From an uncultured Clostridium sp. (GTDB lineage: Bacteria > Bacillota > Clostridia > TANB77 > CAG-508), in assembly GCA_948442365.1 (NCBI GenBank), contig CAOJRU010000002.1, positions 39,471 to 103,470 of the forward strand: a stretch of DNA of 64,000 bases, in the 5' to 3' direction. The translations under genes and the position numbers were made by a program. The notes under the pieces are model-generated. The model was not told the origin of the DNA and searched no databases. It was given only the letters and a program-made list of their open reading frames with translations. This document shows, piece by piece, positions 19,871 through 29,124 of the stretch; the stretch's first letter is position 1, and every line of letters starts with the position of its first letter.

Positions 19871-20734
19871 TCATTCTTTAGAAATTAAATTTGCAATATT
19901 GGCATAATCTTCTAATCTTAATTTTTCTGGTCTAATATTAATACCGATTCCTAACTTTTCTAATATAGCTATTCCCTCTTCTTTACTAATAAACACTTTT
20001 GTATTGACGAAAGCATTTAATAAGGTCTTTCTTCTTTGCATAAAAGCACATTTAATAATGCGAAACATAACTTCTTTGTTGGCTACCTGAATAAGCGGTT
20101 CTTTTCTAACATTTAATTTAATTACCTTTGATGTGACTTCTGGCTCAGGAATAAAAGAATGATTGGGAACTTCTAAAATTCCTTGTGATTTTGCATAATA
20201 ATAAACACTATAAGTAATTGCTCCTGTCTCTTTTTCTCCTGGTATGGCAATTAATCTATCTGCTACCTCTTTTTGAATCATAACGGTTATACTCTCTAAT
20301 GGTAGTCCTTCTTCTAATAATTTCATAATAATTGGAGTAGTTATATAATAAGGTAAATTAGCTACTATTTTTACTTGTTTTATTTTGCCCTCTTCTTTTT
20401 GTTTTTCTATTAAATTTTTTAAATCTACTTTTAATATATCTTCATTTAGGAGCTCAAAATTTTCATATAATAGAAATCTATCTTTTAAAATGTCTACCAT
20501 TTTTTTGTCTAATTCGATACAAACCACTTTTCCTGCCTTTTCTAATAGTCTTTTGGTTAATGTTCCAAGTCCTGGTCCGATTTCAATTACTAAGTCATGT
20601 TTTTGAATTTCGCTATTTTCTATAATTGCTTGAACCACCTCTTCACTAATTAAAAAATTCTGTCCTAATGATTTATTTGCTTTAATATGATATTTGTTCA
20701 TAATAAATTTAGTTTCTTCTAAAATTGTACTCAT
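19871..20734 (-). CDS. rsmA: 16S rRNA dimethyladenosine transferase RsmA (KsgA)
   Basis: 287 residues. Dimethylates A1518 and A1519 of 16S rRNA. Motifs: KSLGQNFL (N-terminal), EIGPGLGTLT (SAM motif I), NLPYYITTPI (catalytic motif IV). The start is preceded by AAGGAG. It is divergent from the PBP gene, with a plus-strand promoter in the 150-bp gap. Confidence 0.95.
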   Translation of the reverse strand: MSTILEETKFIMNKYHIKANKSLGQNFLISEEVVQAIIENSEIQKHDLVIEIGPGLGTLTKRLLEKAGKVVCIELDKKMVDILKDRFLLYENFELLNEDILKVDLKNLIEKQKEEGKIKQVKIVANLPYYITTPIIMKLLEEGLPLESITVMIQKEVADRLIAIPGEKETGAITYSVYYYAKSQGILEVPNHSFIPEPEVTSKVIKLNVRKEPLIQVANKEVMFRIIKCAFMQRRKTLLNAFVNTKVFISKEEGIAILEKLGIGINIRPEKLRLEDYANIANLISKE

Positions 20735-20814
20735 GTTATAAAATTCTCCTTCATGATTTTTTCCTTTTTCCTTAAAAGCATTGTATTACATTTTTCTTAT
20801 TTTTTCAACTTTTA

Positions 20815-20843
20815 TTGATTTTTCATTCTTTTTAAGATACAAT
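20815..20843 (+). promoter_or_regulatory. Promoter of the second SpoVD-like PBP gene
   Basis: TTGATT (20815-20820), 17-bp spacer, TACAAT (20838-20843). The -10 overlaps an ATG at 20842, so that ATG cannot be the translation start; it supports the start at 20887. Confidence 0.65.
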
Positions 20844-20886
20844 GTTAAAAACAAAAGAATTCGAGTTTAAAAGGAATGAGAATTAT

Positions 20887-23169
20887 ATGAAAAAAACAAA
20901 AAAGAAAACTAAAAAAACAGCTAATAACAAAGTAGTAAAAATAAAAACTGGATTTGACTCTAAAAATTTAGTTCATAGTAATAAATTAAAAGTATTAATG
21001 GTAGTAACCATTCTAATTTTTTTTCTTTTAGTAAGTCGAATTGGATTCATTCAATTTGTACAAGGAAACTTCTTAAAAGAAAAAGCCTATCAGCAACAAA
21101 CCATTAATCAAATTATCAGTCCAAAACGTGGCAATATCTATGACGCAACTGGAAAAGCTCTTGCTATTGGTGCCCAAGTAGATACCATTACCATTAATCC
21201 TACTAAAATTGTAAAATCCAATGAAACGGATACCAAAGATTATAAAGAAAAAGTTGCAAAGGGTTTGTCTGAAATCTTTGAACTAAATTATGAGGAAACT
21301 TTAGAAAAAGTAAACAGCGATTCACAAGTAGAAACCATCATAAAAAAAGTAGAACAAGAAAAAGTAGAACAATTAAAACAATGGATGGAAGAAAATAAAA
21401 TTTCAGTTGGTATTAACATTGATGAAGATACCAAAAGATATTATCCTTATAGCAACGTTGCTTCTGGTGTGATTGGATTTTGTGGTAGTGATAATCAAGG
21501 TCTAAGTGGTATTGAAGCAAAATGGGAATCTGTTTTAACAGGAACTCCTGGTAAAATTGTAAGTTCAAAAGGAAGTAATCAACAAGAAATTCCTAATGCA
21601 GAAGAAACCTATATTTCTGCTGAAAATGGAAGTGATTTAACACTTACCATTGACTTAAATATACAATCAATTGTAGAAAAATACCTAAAACAAGCTGTTG
21701 ATGAAAACAATTGTAAAAGAGGTGGCAATGTTATTGCTATGAATCCCAAAACTGGTGATATTCTTGCTATGGCCTCTTACCCAGATTATGACCTAAATTC
21801 ACCATACACTCCAAACGCCAAACTGGCTGAAACCTATGAGGCTCTTTCAACGGAAGAAAAAAGTGAATCTTTATTTAAAATGTGGACCAATAAATCTGTA
21901 GGTGAAACTTACGAACCTGGCTCTACTTTTAAAGTAATTACCGCTTCTGTTGCTTTAGAAGAAAATATTACAACTACTGATAAAGCAGGAGATTTTTATT
22001 GTAAAGGTTATGAAGAAGTAGCAGACCGTAAAATTAGTTGTTGGGCTTCTAATCCTCATGGTTTACAAACTTTGAGAAGATCTCTATGCAACTCTTGTAA
22101 TCCTGCCTTTATGCAACTAGGCCAAAGAATTGGCACACCAACTTTATATAAATATTATGATGCATTTGGTTTATTTAATACTACTAATTCTGGATTGTAT
22201 GGAGAACAAAATAGCATATTTTTCGAGCAAGATAAGGTTCGCTCTGTAGAACTTGCCACTATGTCATTTGGTCAAAGAATCAATGTAACACCTCTTCAAA
22301 TGATTACAGCCATTTCTTGTGTTGCCAATGATGGTATTTTGATGAAACCTCGTATTGTAAAAGAAATAACCAATACGGATACAAAAACAGTAAGTGAAGT
22401 ACCTATTTCTGAAGTTAGACAAGTTATTTCGAAACAAACTTCAGAACAAGTTAAGTCTATGATGGAATCTGTTGTAACAGATGGCTCTGGTAGACACGCT
22501 GCTGTTTCTGGTTATTCCATTGGTGGCAAAACAGGTACTTCAGAACCTCCTGTTGGTCGTGAAGAAGAAGGATATGTAGCTTCTTATGTTGCTATTTCTC
22601 CTATCGAAGATACACAAATTGTATTACTGGTTACCTTATACGACCCAAAAGGTTCTAATGGACATCAAGGTGGACAAGTAGTAGGTCCAGTAGTTTCTCA
22701 AATGCTATCTGAAATTTTACCTTATCTAGGAGTTCCATCTGACCAAGATGCTTCCAATAATACTAATGCAAACAATTTAATTGTTGTTCCTGATATTAGA
22801 AATAAAACAGTAGCTGAAGCAGAAAAAATATTAAAAAATGCCGGTTTTAATACAAAAGTTTATGTAGAAGGCGATCCTAATACCATCTTGGTAGAAGATC
22901 AAACACCGAAACCAGGTAATTCTCTTATTAAAGGTTCCATTATTGTACTTTATGGACAAGGAAGTAGCATTTCTACCTCTGTTAGCGTCCCAGATTTAAG
23001 AAATATGAATGCTTCCGAAGCAATTCAAACCATAAAATCTAAAAACCTAAACATTAACCTAGAAGGTTCTGGCGTTGTAACTTCCCAAGATTATGCAAAA
23101 GATGAACAAGTACAAGAAGGTACGATTATAAAAGTAACGTTAAAACAAACTTTAACACAAACACAATAA
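20887..23169 (+). CDS. SpoVD-like class B penicillin-binding protein with two PASTA domains
   Basis: About 760 residues from ATG 20887 (AAGGA 11 nt upstream). A very lysine-rich tail of ~20 residues precedes one membrane helix (SKNLVHSNKL then VVTILIFFLLVS). The dimerisation domain has RGNIYDATGKALAI. Active site: STFK in ETYEPGSTFK, SCN in LCNSCNPAF, KTG in GGKTGTSE. Two PASTA domains end the protein (VPDIRNKTVAEAEKILKNAG; VPDLRNMNASEAIQTIKSKN). It is a septal or cortex transpeptidase paralogous to the PBP at 3695-5689. It is the only major plus-strand gene in this part and has its own promoter. Confidence 0.9.
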   Translation: MKKTKKKTKKTANNKVVKIKTGFDSKNLVHSNKLKVLMVVTILIFFLLVSRIGFIQFVQGNFLKEKAYQQQTINQIISPKRGNIYDATGKALAIGAQVDTITINPTKIVKSNETDTKDYKEKVAKGLSEIFELNYEETLEKVNSDSQVETIIKKVEQEKVEQLKQWMEENKISVGINIDEDTKRYYPYSNVASGVIGFCGSDNQGLSGIEAKWESVLTGTPGKIVSSKGSNQQEIPNAEETYISAENGSDLTLTIDLNIQSIVEKYLKQAVDENNCKRGGNVIAMNPKTGDILAMASYPDYDLNSPYTPNAKLAETYEALSTEEKSESLFKMWTNKSVGETYEPGSTFKVITASVALEENITTTDKAGDFYCKGYEEVADRKISCWASNPHGLQTLRRSLCNSCNPAFMQLGQRIGTPTLYKYYDAFGLFNTTNSGLYGEQNSIFFEQDKVRSVELATMSFGQRINVTPLQMITAISCVANDGILMKPRIVKEITNTDTKTVSEVPISEVRQVISKQTSEQVKSMMESVVTDGSGRHAAVSGYSIGGKTGTSEPPVGREEEGYVASYVAISPIEDTQIVLLVTLYDPKGSNGHQGGQVVGPVVSQMLSEILPYLGVPSDQDASNNTNANNLIVVPDIRNKTVAEAEKILKNAGFNTKVYVEGDPNTILVEDQTPKPGNSLIKGSIIVLYGQGSSISTSVSVPDLRNMNASEAIQTIKSKNLNINLEGSGVVTSQDYAKDEQVQEGTIIKVTLKQTLTQTQ

Positions 23170-23179
23170 TTATTTTTAT

Positions 23180-23226
23180 AAAAATGATGTTTTTTTGAGA
23201 TAAAGTCAGAAAAGCATCATTTTTTA
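23180..23226 (+). terminator. Terminator of the second PBP gene
   Basis: Stem AAAAATGATG / CATCATTTTTT closing an A/T-rich loop, ending in a U-run 10-55 bp after the stop. Confidence 0.7.
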
Positions 23227-23258
23227 TAGGCTAGGAAAATTCAACTAATTTTTGCAAC

Positions 23259-23882
23259 TTATTCCATTACTTCCTCTTTCCAGTATTTATCCAATAACTT
23301 ATCCAATTTTCTGATCGCATCAAATGTTTTTAAGACTTTTTCTATTTCGTCTTCTTTTTTTCCACATAGATATGTCATCCATGCTTCTTTTGAGTCTAAT
23401 TTCTTTTCCTCTTCTCTTTTGTACTTGCGTAATTCTAATACATATAGTTCAATTGTATTTTGTGCTTTAGATGCTATTGAAATTTTATTAAAATATTGTT
23501 CCGATTTTAAATAATTAAAATCTAGTAAATTAAAAGTTATAGTTTTTGCTATTTTCCTATTATCTTGATATTCCAGTTGATTAGCATGTATTTGCGCATA
23601 ATATAATAACATTTTATTTTGTGCATAATAACCATCTATAAATTGAATTCCTATATTCAATTCTTCTTCACTTTCTAATTTAATTCTTACATCTGCAATA
23701 CCAAAATTTTCTTCTGAAGGTAAATTTTTAGATTTAATTTCTAAATAGGGATTTAATTTTATTTCTTGAATTTCTATTTCTAAAAAAGTTTCTATAAAAT
23801 CTTTTATGATATCTAAATTTTCTTTTGAATTTAAAATTTTTCTTAATACTCTATTACTTTTTGATATAAATTTTTGATTCAT
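23259..23882 (-). CDS. Rpn/PD-(D/E)XK nuclease-transposase family protein
   Basis: 207 residues. The pattern of a short N-terminus (MNQKFISKSNRVLRKIL), then GIADVRIKL near residue 62 and FIDGYYAQNKMLLYYAQ near 80, matches the PDDEXK_2 (Rpn-like) family, which includes recombination-promoting nucleases and proteins once annotated as transposases. The D in GIADVRIK with downstream acidic and Gln positions would form the nuclease core. It is shorter than the usual ~290 residues. It stands alone and may be a horizontally moved selfish gene. Confidence 0.6.
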   Translation of the reverse strand: MNQKFISKSNRVLRKILNSKENLDIIKDFIETFLEIEIQEIKLNPYLEIKSKNLPSEENFGIADVRIKLESEEELNIGIQFIDGYYAQNKMLLYYAQIHANQLEYQDNRKIAKTITFNLLDFNYLKSEQYFNKISIASKAQNTIELYVLELRKYKREEEKKLDSKEAWMTYLCGKKEDEIEKVLKTFDAIRKLDKLLDKYWKEEVME

Positions 23883-24082
23883 AAATTCCTTTTAGTGCAC
23901 TATTTATATTCCCTCCTTATGTAGTTTATAAATTATATAATTTATTAAGAGTATAATTTCTATTCTATTAATTTGTCAATACCTTTCTTCTATTTTCCCC
24001 CACTTTTCATCGCATTTTTCGACAAATTGCCCAAGACCAACTACTCTTAGTTTATTTTAAAAATAGAACAAAAGGAGCATGC

Positions 24083-24122
24083 AAAAAAGAATGAATCTTT
24101 TGTCTAAAATTCATTCTTTTTT
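24083..24122 (-). terminator. Terminator of the response-regulator gene
   Basis: Stem AAAAAAGAATGAAT / ATTCATTCTTTTTT directly after the stop codon, with a run of U on the minus strand. Confidence 0.8.
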
Positions 24123-24123
24123 A

Positions 24124-24864
24124 TTATTTCGAAGCAATATAATAACCTACTCCTCTTTTTGTAATTAATATTTTTGGAATCGAAGTATCTTTTTCTATCT
24201 TTTCTCTAATTCTTCTAACGGTAACATCTACGGTTCTAATATCTCCAAAATATTCGTATCCCCAAACTTTTTCTAATAAAGTTTCTCTTGTTACTACTTG
24301 CTCTGGTTGAGATGCTAAAAATTTTAATACTTCAAATTCTCTTAGTGTTAAGTCAATAATTTCTCCCCTAACTTTCACTTCAAATTTATCTAAATCTAAT
24401 TCTAAATCTCCTACTACTATTTTGCTTTCTTTTTTCTTTTCTTCATTGGCATTTTCTATTACTTTATTGGTAGAAATTGCCTCTACTTTTCTTAGATTCG
24501 CCTTTACTCTTGCTACTAATTCTCTTACACTAAAAGGTTTTGTAATATAATCATCTGCTCCTAATTCTAATCCTAAAATCTTGTCAATTTCTCCATCTTT
24601 TGCTGTTAGCATAAGAATAGGAACATTTAAAGAATTCTTAATTCTTTTACATACAGATAATCCATCTAATTTTGGAAGCATTATATCTAACAAAATTAAA
24701 TCTGGCTTTTGCTCTAATGCCATATTAACAGCTGTTACTCCATCTGCTGCTTCTATTGTTTGATACCCTTCCTTTTCTAAATTATATACTAATATATCTC
24801 TAATAGGTGCTTCATCATCTACAATTAGAATTGTTTTTACTTCTTTTTCAATTTCTTCTTCCAC
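24124..24864 (-). CDS. OmpR/PhoB-family response regulator
   Basis: 246 residues. Receiver domain ~10-125 (ILIVDDEAPIRD; phospho-acceptor Asp in LLDIMLPKLDG; K in YITKPFS) and a winged-helix DNA-binding domain ~150-245 (LTLREFEVLKFLASQPEQVV, VRRIREKIE). The two are joined by an unusually long Asn/Glu/Lys linker. The overall pattern is like WalR/PhoP regulators that control cell-wall genes, but no histidine kinase lies beside it, so its partner and targets are unknown. Confidence 0.9.
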   Translation of the reverse strand: MEEEIEKEVKTILIVDDEAPIRDILVYNLEKEGYQTIEAADGVTAVNMALEQKPDLILLDIMLPKLDGLSVCKRIKNSLNVPILMLTAKDGEIDKILGLELGADDYITKPFSVRELVARVKANLRKVEAISTNKVIENANEEKKKESKIVVGDLELDLDKFEVKVRGEIIDLTLREFEVLKFLASQPEQVVTRETLLEKVWGYEYFGDIRTVDVTVRRIREKIEKDTSIPKILITKRGVGYYIASK

Positions 24865-25041
24865 AAAAACCCGCCTTTCTATTAATAGCTTATTTTTTTA
24901 GTTTATTTATATCACATTTAAATTAATTATACAAGTTTTTTTTTATTTTTTGGCATAACTTATTGTTACTATTTACTCTAAAACTATAATATAATAAAGA
25001 AAAGATTACTATATCAATCTTTTGAAGTTATTTTAATCTCC

Positions 25042-26115
25042 CTAAAAGCAAATCTTTCCTCCCCCTAGAACAATCCCATCTTCATCGTAAAAAACGACAG
25101 ACTGTCCTGGTGTAATTGCTCTTTGTTCTGTATCAAATACGACCTTAACACTATTTCCTTCTGGATATACAGTACAATCCGCTTCTTTGGCTCGATATCT
25201 AATTTTAGCTTTACAAACAATAGGTTTCTCTAATTCTTCAAAAACTAACCAATTTATATCTTCTGCCTGTAACTCCTTATGATACAATTCTTTTTCTGTT
25301 CCAACCATTACCTCATTTTTTTCTTTATTTAATTGTACTACATAAAGAGGTTCTTGATAAGATATGCCAATTCCTTTTCTTTGTCCTATTGTATAATGTA
25401 TGAAACCTTGATGTTGTCCTAGAACTTTTCCATTTTTTAATATAATATTCCCTTTTTTATTTATATTCTTACCATATTCCCTTAAAAAACTTTGGTAATT
25501 ATTATCTGGAATAAAACAAATTTCTTGGCTATCCTTTTTTTGTGCTACAACTAATCCATTTTCTTCTGCAATTTTTCTAGTTTCTTCTTTATCTGTATAA
25601 TTTTGCAAGGGAAAAATAATATGTTCTAACTTTTCTTTTGGAATCGTATATAAAAAATAAGTCTGATCTTTTTTTTCTTCTTTTGATTTCTTTAAAACAT
25701 ATTGTTGATATGGATCTGAAAATTCAATACTAGCATAATGTCCTGTTGCTATATAATCACATTCCAACTCTTGTGCCTTTTCATAGAATGTACCAAATTT
25801 CAAATATTTATTACATTCTACACATGGATTTGGTGTCCTTGCTTCTTTATATTCTTGTATAAAATGATCTACTACTTTATTTTTAAAATCTTCTTTGCAA
25901 TTTATGGTATAATGAGGAATTCCCAATTGGTCACAAACTCTTTTAGCATCATAAACTGCCTGATTTTCACAACAAGCACTTTCTTTTTCTTCATTTCCTG
26001 GATCCCATAGTTTCATGGTACAACCTATTACTTCATAGCCTTGTTTTTGTAGCAAAATCGCTGATACCGAACTGTCCACTCCTCCACTCATACCTAATAA
26101 GACTTTTTTCTTCAT
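25042..26115 (-). CDS. mnmA: tRNA 2-thiouridine synthetase MnmA
   Basis: Installs the 2-thio group on U34 of tRNA Lys, Glu and Gln. 357 residues from ATG 26115, which follows AGGTG by 9 nt; a GTG 12 nt upstream is less likely. PP-loop GMSGGVDSS, catalytic Cys in NPCVECNKYLKF and the partner Cys in EICFIP. The stop codon of the TSCPD gene is two bases upstream (TAATATG), so the two genes are translationally coupled. Confidence 0.95.
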   Translation of the reverse strand: MKKKVLLGMSGGVDSSVSAILLQKQGYEVIGCTMKLWDPGNEEKESACCENQAVYDAKRVCDQLGIPHYTINCKEDFKNKVVDHFIQEYKEARTPNPCVECNKYLKFGTFYEKAQELECDYIATGHYASIEFSDPYQQYVLKKSKEEKKDQTYFLYTIPKEKLEHIIFPLQNYTDKEETRKIAEENGLVVAQKKDSQEICFIPDNNYQSFLREYGKNINKKGNIILKNGKVLGQHQGFIHYTIGQRKGIGISYQEPLYVVQLNKEKNEVMVGTEKELYHKELQAEDINWLVFEELEKPIVCKAKIRYRAKEADCTVYPEGNSVKVVFDTEQRAITPGQSVVFYDEDGIVLGGGKICF

Positions 26116-26116
26116 A

Positions 26117-26383
26117 TTACTTTTCACCTATTAATTTACTTTTTGCTTCTTCTAATGCAGTGGCAAGTTGATCTGGACAAGATGTTCCTCTATAACCACA
26201 TGGAATCCCTTTTAATCTTTGAATTGCCTCATCTATTTTCATTCCTTGAATTAAATTAGAGACTCCTACCGTATTTCCTGCACAACCTCCTACTATGGTT
26301 ACTTTTTTTACAATGTCTCCTTCTAATTCTATTATCATTTCTTGTGAACATACTCTGTCACTTGGTCTAAATCTATATTCCAT
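26117..26383 (-). CDS. TSCPD-domain protein (TIGR03905 type)
   Basis: 88 residues from ATG 26383 (AAGGAGG 6 nt upstream; longer in-frame extensions lack a site). It ends with CGYRGTSCPDQLATALEEA, the TSCPD motif, and has CSQEM and GGCAGNT cysteines. The domain also occurs at the end of some ribonucleotide reductases and probably binds metal. In Firmicutes small copies are often next to iron-sulfur or thiolation genes, which fits coupling with mnmA. The function is not established. Confidence 0.8.
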   Translation of the reverse strand: MEYRFRPSDRVCSQEMIIELEGDIVKKVTIVGGCAGNTVGVSNLIQGMKIDEAIQRLKGIPCGYRGTSCPDQLATALEEAKSKLIGEK

Positions 26384-26397
26384 TTTTTCCTCCTTAG

Positions 26398-26428
26398 GTT
26401 GCCAATGGTTCCTAATTTCTTTGGCAAC
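26398..26428. repeat. GTTGCCAA/TTGGCAAC palindrome between aspS and the TSCPD gene
   Basis: GTTGCCAA ... TTGGCAAC around TGGTTCCTAATTTC, filling the gap between the aspS stop (26431) and the next ribosome binding site. Member of the same family as 32392-32422 and 51057-51101. Confidence 0.6.
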
Positions 26429-26430
26429 TA

Positions 26431-28174
26431 TCAATCTTTCAATTGAATATGTACATCATCTAATTGTTGTTTGGATACAACCGATGGTGCCCTCATCAAT
26501 AAATCTCTTGCTTTTTTATTTTTAGGAAAAGCTATAATCTCCCTTATATTTTGTGAATCTGCAATTAGCATAACCATTCTATCCACGCCTGGTGCCGCTC
26601 CAGCATGTGGTGGTGTTCCATATTGGAAAGCATTGTACAAGGCACCAAATCTATTTTTCACATCTTCTTCTGAATAGCCAGCTATTTCAAAAGCCTTCAC
26701 CATAATTTCTGGATTGTGATTTCTTACCGCTCCAGATGCCATTTCATAACCATTACATACTAAATCATATTGATAAGCCAGTATCTCTAAAGGATTTTTA
26801 TTTTCTAATGCTTCCAATCCTCCTTGTGGCATAGAAAATGGATTATGACTAAAGTCAATCGTTCCTTCTTCTGATAACTCATACATTGGGAAATCAACTA
26901 TAAAACAGAACTTATAGACTCCCTTTTCAATTAATTCTAATCTTTTTCCTAATTCAATTCTAACAAGTCCTGCTATTTTTTGTACTTTTTCCAATTCGTC
27001 TGCCATAAAGAAAATAGCATCATTTTTTTCTACTCTGTATTCATTTTCTAATTTTTGTTTGATGTCTTCTGTTATAAATTTAGCAATTCCTCCTGTTACT
27101 TCTCCTGTTTCTTCCCATTTCGTCCATGCTAACCCTTTGGCTCCTACTTCATCTGTTGCTGCAAACTCTCCCATTTTGTCAAAAAACTTTCTTCCTTGTG
27201 TTGCTCCACCTGGCACTACAATTGCTTTAATAGTTTTTCCTTTAAAAGCATTAAAGTCAGAATTTTCAAATACTTTGGTTACATCTTGAATGATTAATGG
27301 ATTTCTTAAATCTGGTTTGTCAATTCCATACTTCTCCATCGCTTCTTTGTATGGAATTCTTACAAATGGCCCTTCGTCTACTTTCCAATCTGTAAATTTT
27401 TTAAAAGTATAAGGTACTACTTCTTCGATTACTTTAAATACATCTTCTTGGGTTGCAAAACTCATTTCAAAGTCTAATTGATAAAATTCTCCTGGTGCCC
27501 TATCTGCTCTTGGATCTTCATCTCGAAAACATGGTGCAATTTGATAATATTTATTAAACCCTGATACCATTAATAATTGTTTGAATTGTTGTGGTGCTTG
27601 AGGAAGTGCATAAAATTCCCCTGCATTAATTCTACTTGGTACTAAGTAATCTCTTGCTCCTTCTGGTGAAGAGTTTGCTAAAATAGGAGTTTGAATTTCT
27701 GTAAATGCTAATTCATCCATTTTATCTCTTAATGTCTTTAAAATTTTAGAACGAAGTAATATATTCTTGTGTAAAGTTTCATTTCTTAAATCTAGAAAAC
27801 GATATTCTAATCTTAAATCTTCTCTTACTTCTTGATCGGTATTAATTTCAAAAGGAAGTACATTTTTACATTTTCCTAATACTTCTATTTCATTAGCTAC
27901 TACTTCTATTTCTCCTGTTGGAATGTTTGCATTTTTACTTGCTCTTTCCACAATTTCTCCGTGTTATGTGGATACAACTTTCCGTATTGAATTGTTTTGC
28001 CTGTTCCTGCATGGCTTCATCATTGATAACAATTTGTGTAATTCCAAATTCGTCTCTTAAATCGATAAATATCATACCACCTAAGTTTCTGATTTTTTGT
28101 ATCCAACCACTTAGTTCAACGGTTTCTCCTATATTGTTTTTAGTTAATTCTCCACATGTTTTTGTTCTGTACAT
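26431..28174 (-). CDS. aspS: Aspartyl-tRNA synthetase, read through a +1 shift
   Basis: Class II synthetase that charges tRNA with aspartate. Residues 1-71 (from ATG 28174 after GGAGG) form the OB-fold anticodon-binding domain ([20 protein letters not shown]). The frame then meets CGG at 27959-27961 and would end eight codons later. Omitting the C at 27961 gives [15 protein letters not shown] and a 580-residue protein with all class II motifs: [20 protein letters not shown] (motif 1 region), [11 protein letters not shown] (motif 2) and the GVDRM arginine of motif 3. Length and sequence are normal once the shift is allowed. An aspS gene is essential, so a real null is unlikely unless a second copy exists. 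Confidence 0.95.
27959..27961 (-). other. In-frame CGG at the aspS +1 shift site
   Basis: Reading ATA ACA CGG AGA; skipping C gives ACA GGA GAA (T-G-E). No stop-go motif or slippery run surrounds it. Confidence 0.8.
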
Positions 28175-28336
28175 ATTGATTTCCTCCGTTTATTTTTTAC
28201 TGGTTTTATATTACCACAATTCAGGCTATTTTTCAATGACTTTTCCTTTAAAGTTTCGTTTTTTAGATGGCTGAAAAGTTTACCAAAAGAACCAATACTT
28301 AAATTGAAAAGCTGAAACCTGAAAATTTGAAAAGAC

Positions 28337-28365
28337 TTGCAGTTTTTATGCTTTCATGCTATGAT
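28337..28365 (+). promoter_or_regulatory. Promoter of the LRR-like / HD-GYP operon
   Basis: TTGCAG, 17-bp spacer, TATGAT, 35 bp upstream of the ATG at 28400. Confidence 0.55.
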
Positions 28366-28399
28366 AAACAAGAGGAAATACAAAGGAGAATAGTCTTAT

Positions 28400-29120
28400 A
28401 TGGAAGATGTTGATAATACAATAAAATTTATTGATAACGAAGATAACCAACACATAATAAAGAACTTAGAGTTAAGGAAATTTATACAATTCAAACTAAA
28501 TCAAGATGTTATAACAAAAAACAATTTAGATACCATAAATGAAATAATATTAGATAGTAAAAATATAATAGGACAATACAACAAAGTATATTTTGAAGAA
28601 ATAAAATTATTTCAGAATTTAGAAAAAATAATTATAAAAAATTTAGGAATAACGAATGAAACTATAAAAAAATTAGGAAGCATAAAACAACTGGAATTTA
28701 AAGATTGTGAAATACAAAACATAAGTGAATTAAATAAGGTAGAGAATTTAACACTAATACATTCAAATAAATCCAGATGATAAGAAAAAACTACCGAAAT
28801 ATGTATTGACATTTTTTAAAGAAAACAAAGCAATTTTTTATCATGTCACACTCAATCCAAACCAGCCATTGACAGAACAAAAAATAAAGGATGAAACTAA
28901 AGCATTTTTGCAAATATTAAGTTACAAATATTTTGCAGAAGAAAACCAAAAAGAACAGCTAAAAAAACTCATCGAAGAAGATGAGAAAAATCAAAAACCA
29001 ATAATAAAAAGCACTTATAAGGAAAAAACAATCCATAATAATCAATTAGCCATTTATAAAGAAAATAAAATAGCAACTTTCTTTAAAAATTTGACAAAAT
29101 TCTTTAAAAGGAGAATATAA
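28400..29120 (+). pseudogene. Leucine-rich-repeat-like protein gene, frameshifted
   Basis: The first 126 codons (ATG 28400 after AAAGGAG) end with a leucine-rich-repeat-like pattern (LEKIIIKNLGITNETIKKLG, LEFKDCEIQNISEL) and stop at 28780. A second frame, open from about 28770 (NPDDKKKLPKYVLTFFKENK), continues to 29120. A +1 skip of one A in TCAAATAAATCC joins them into one ~240-residue protein. No CGG is involved, unlike the other shifts in this window. Either an ordinary indel in a decaying gene, a sequence error, or two genes. The next gene starts 4 bp later. Function unknown. Confidence 0.5.
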
Positions 29121-29124
29121 CATT

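Noticed and set aside
20773-20850. Possible second copy of the foldback ends (AAAAGCATTGTA near 20774, TACAATG at 20838)
   Set aside because: Only about 10 bp match, the inner arms do not pair and TACAAT is explained by the promoter.
28175-28399. T-box leader for aspS
   Set aside because: No specifier-like stem or T-box sequence; just a ribosome binding site and a plus-strand promoter.
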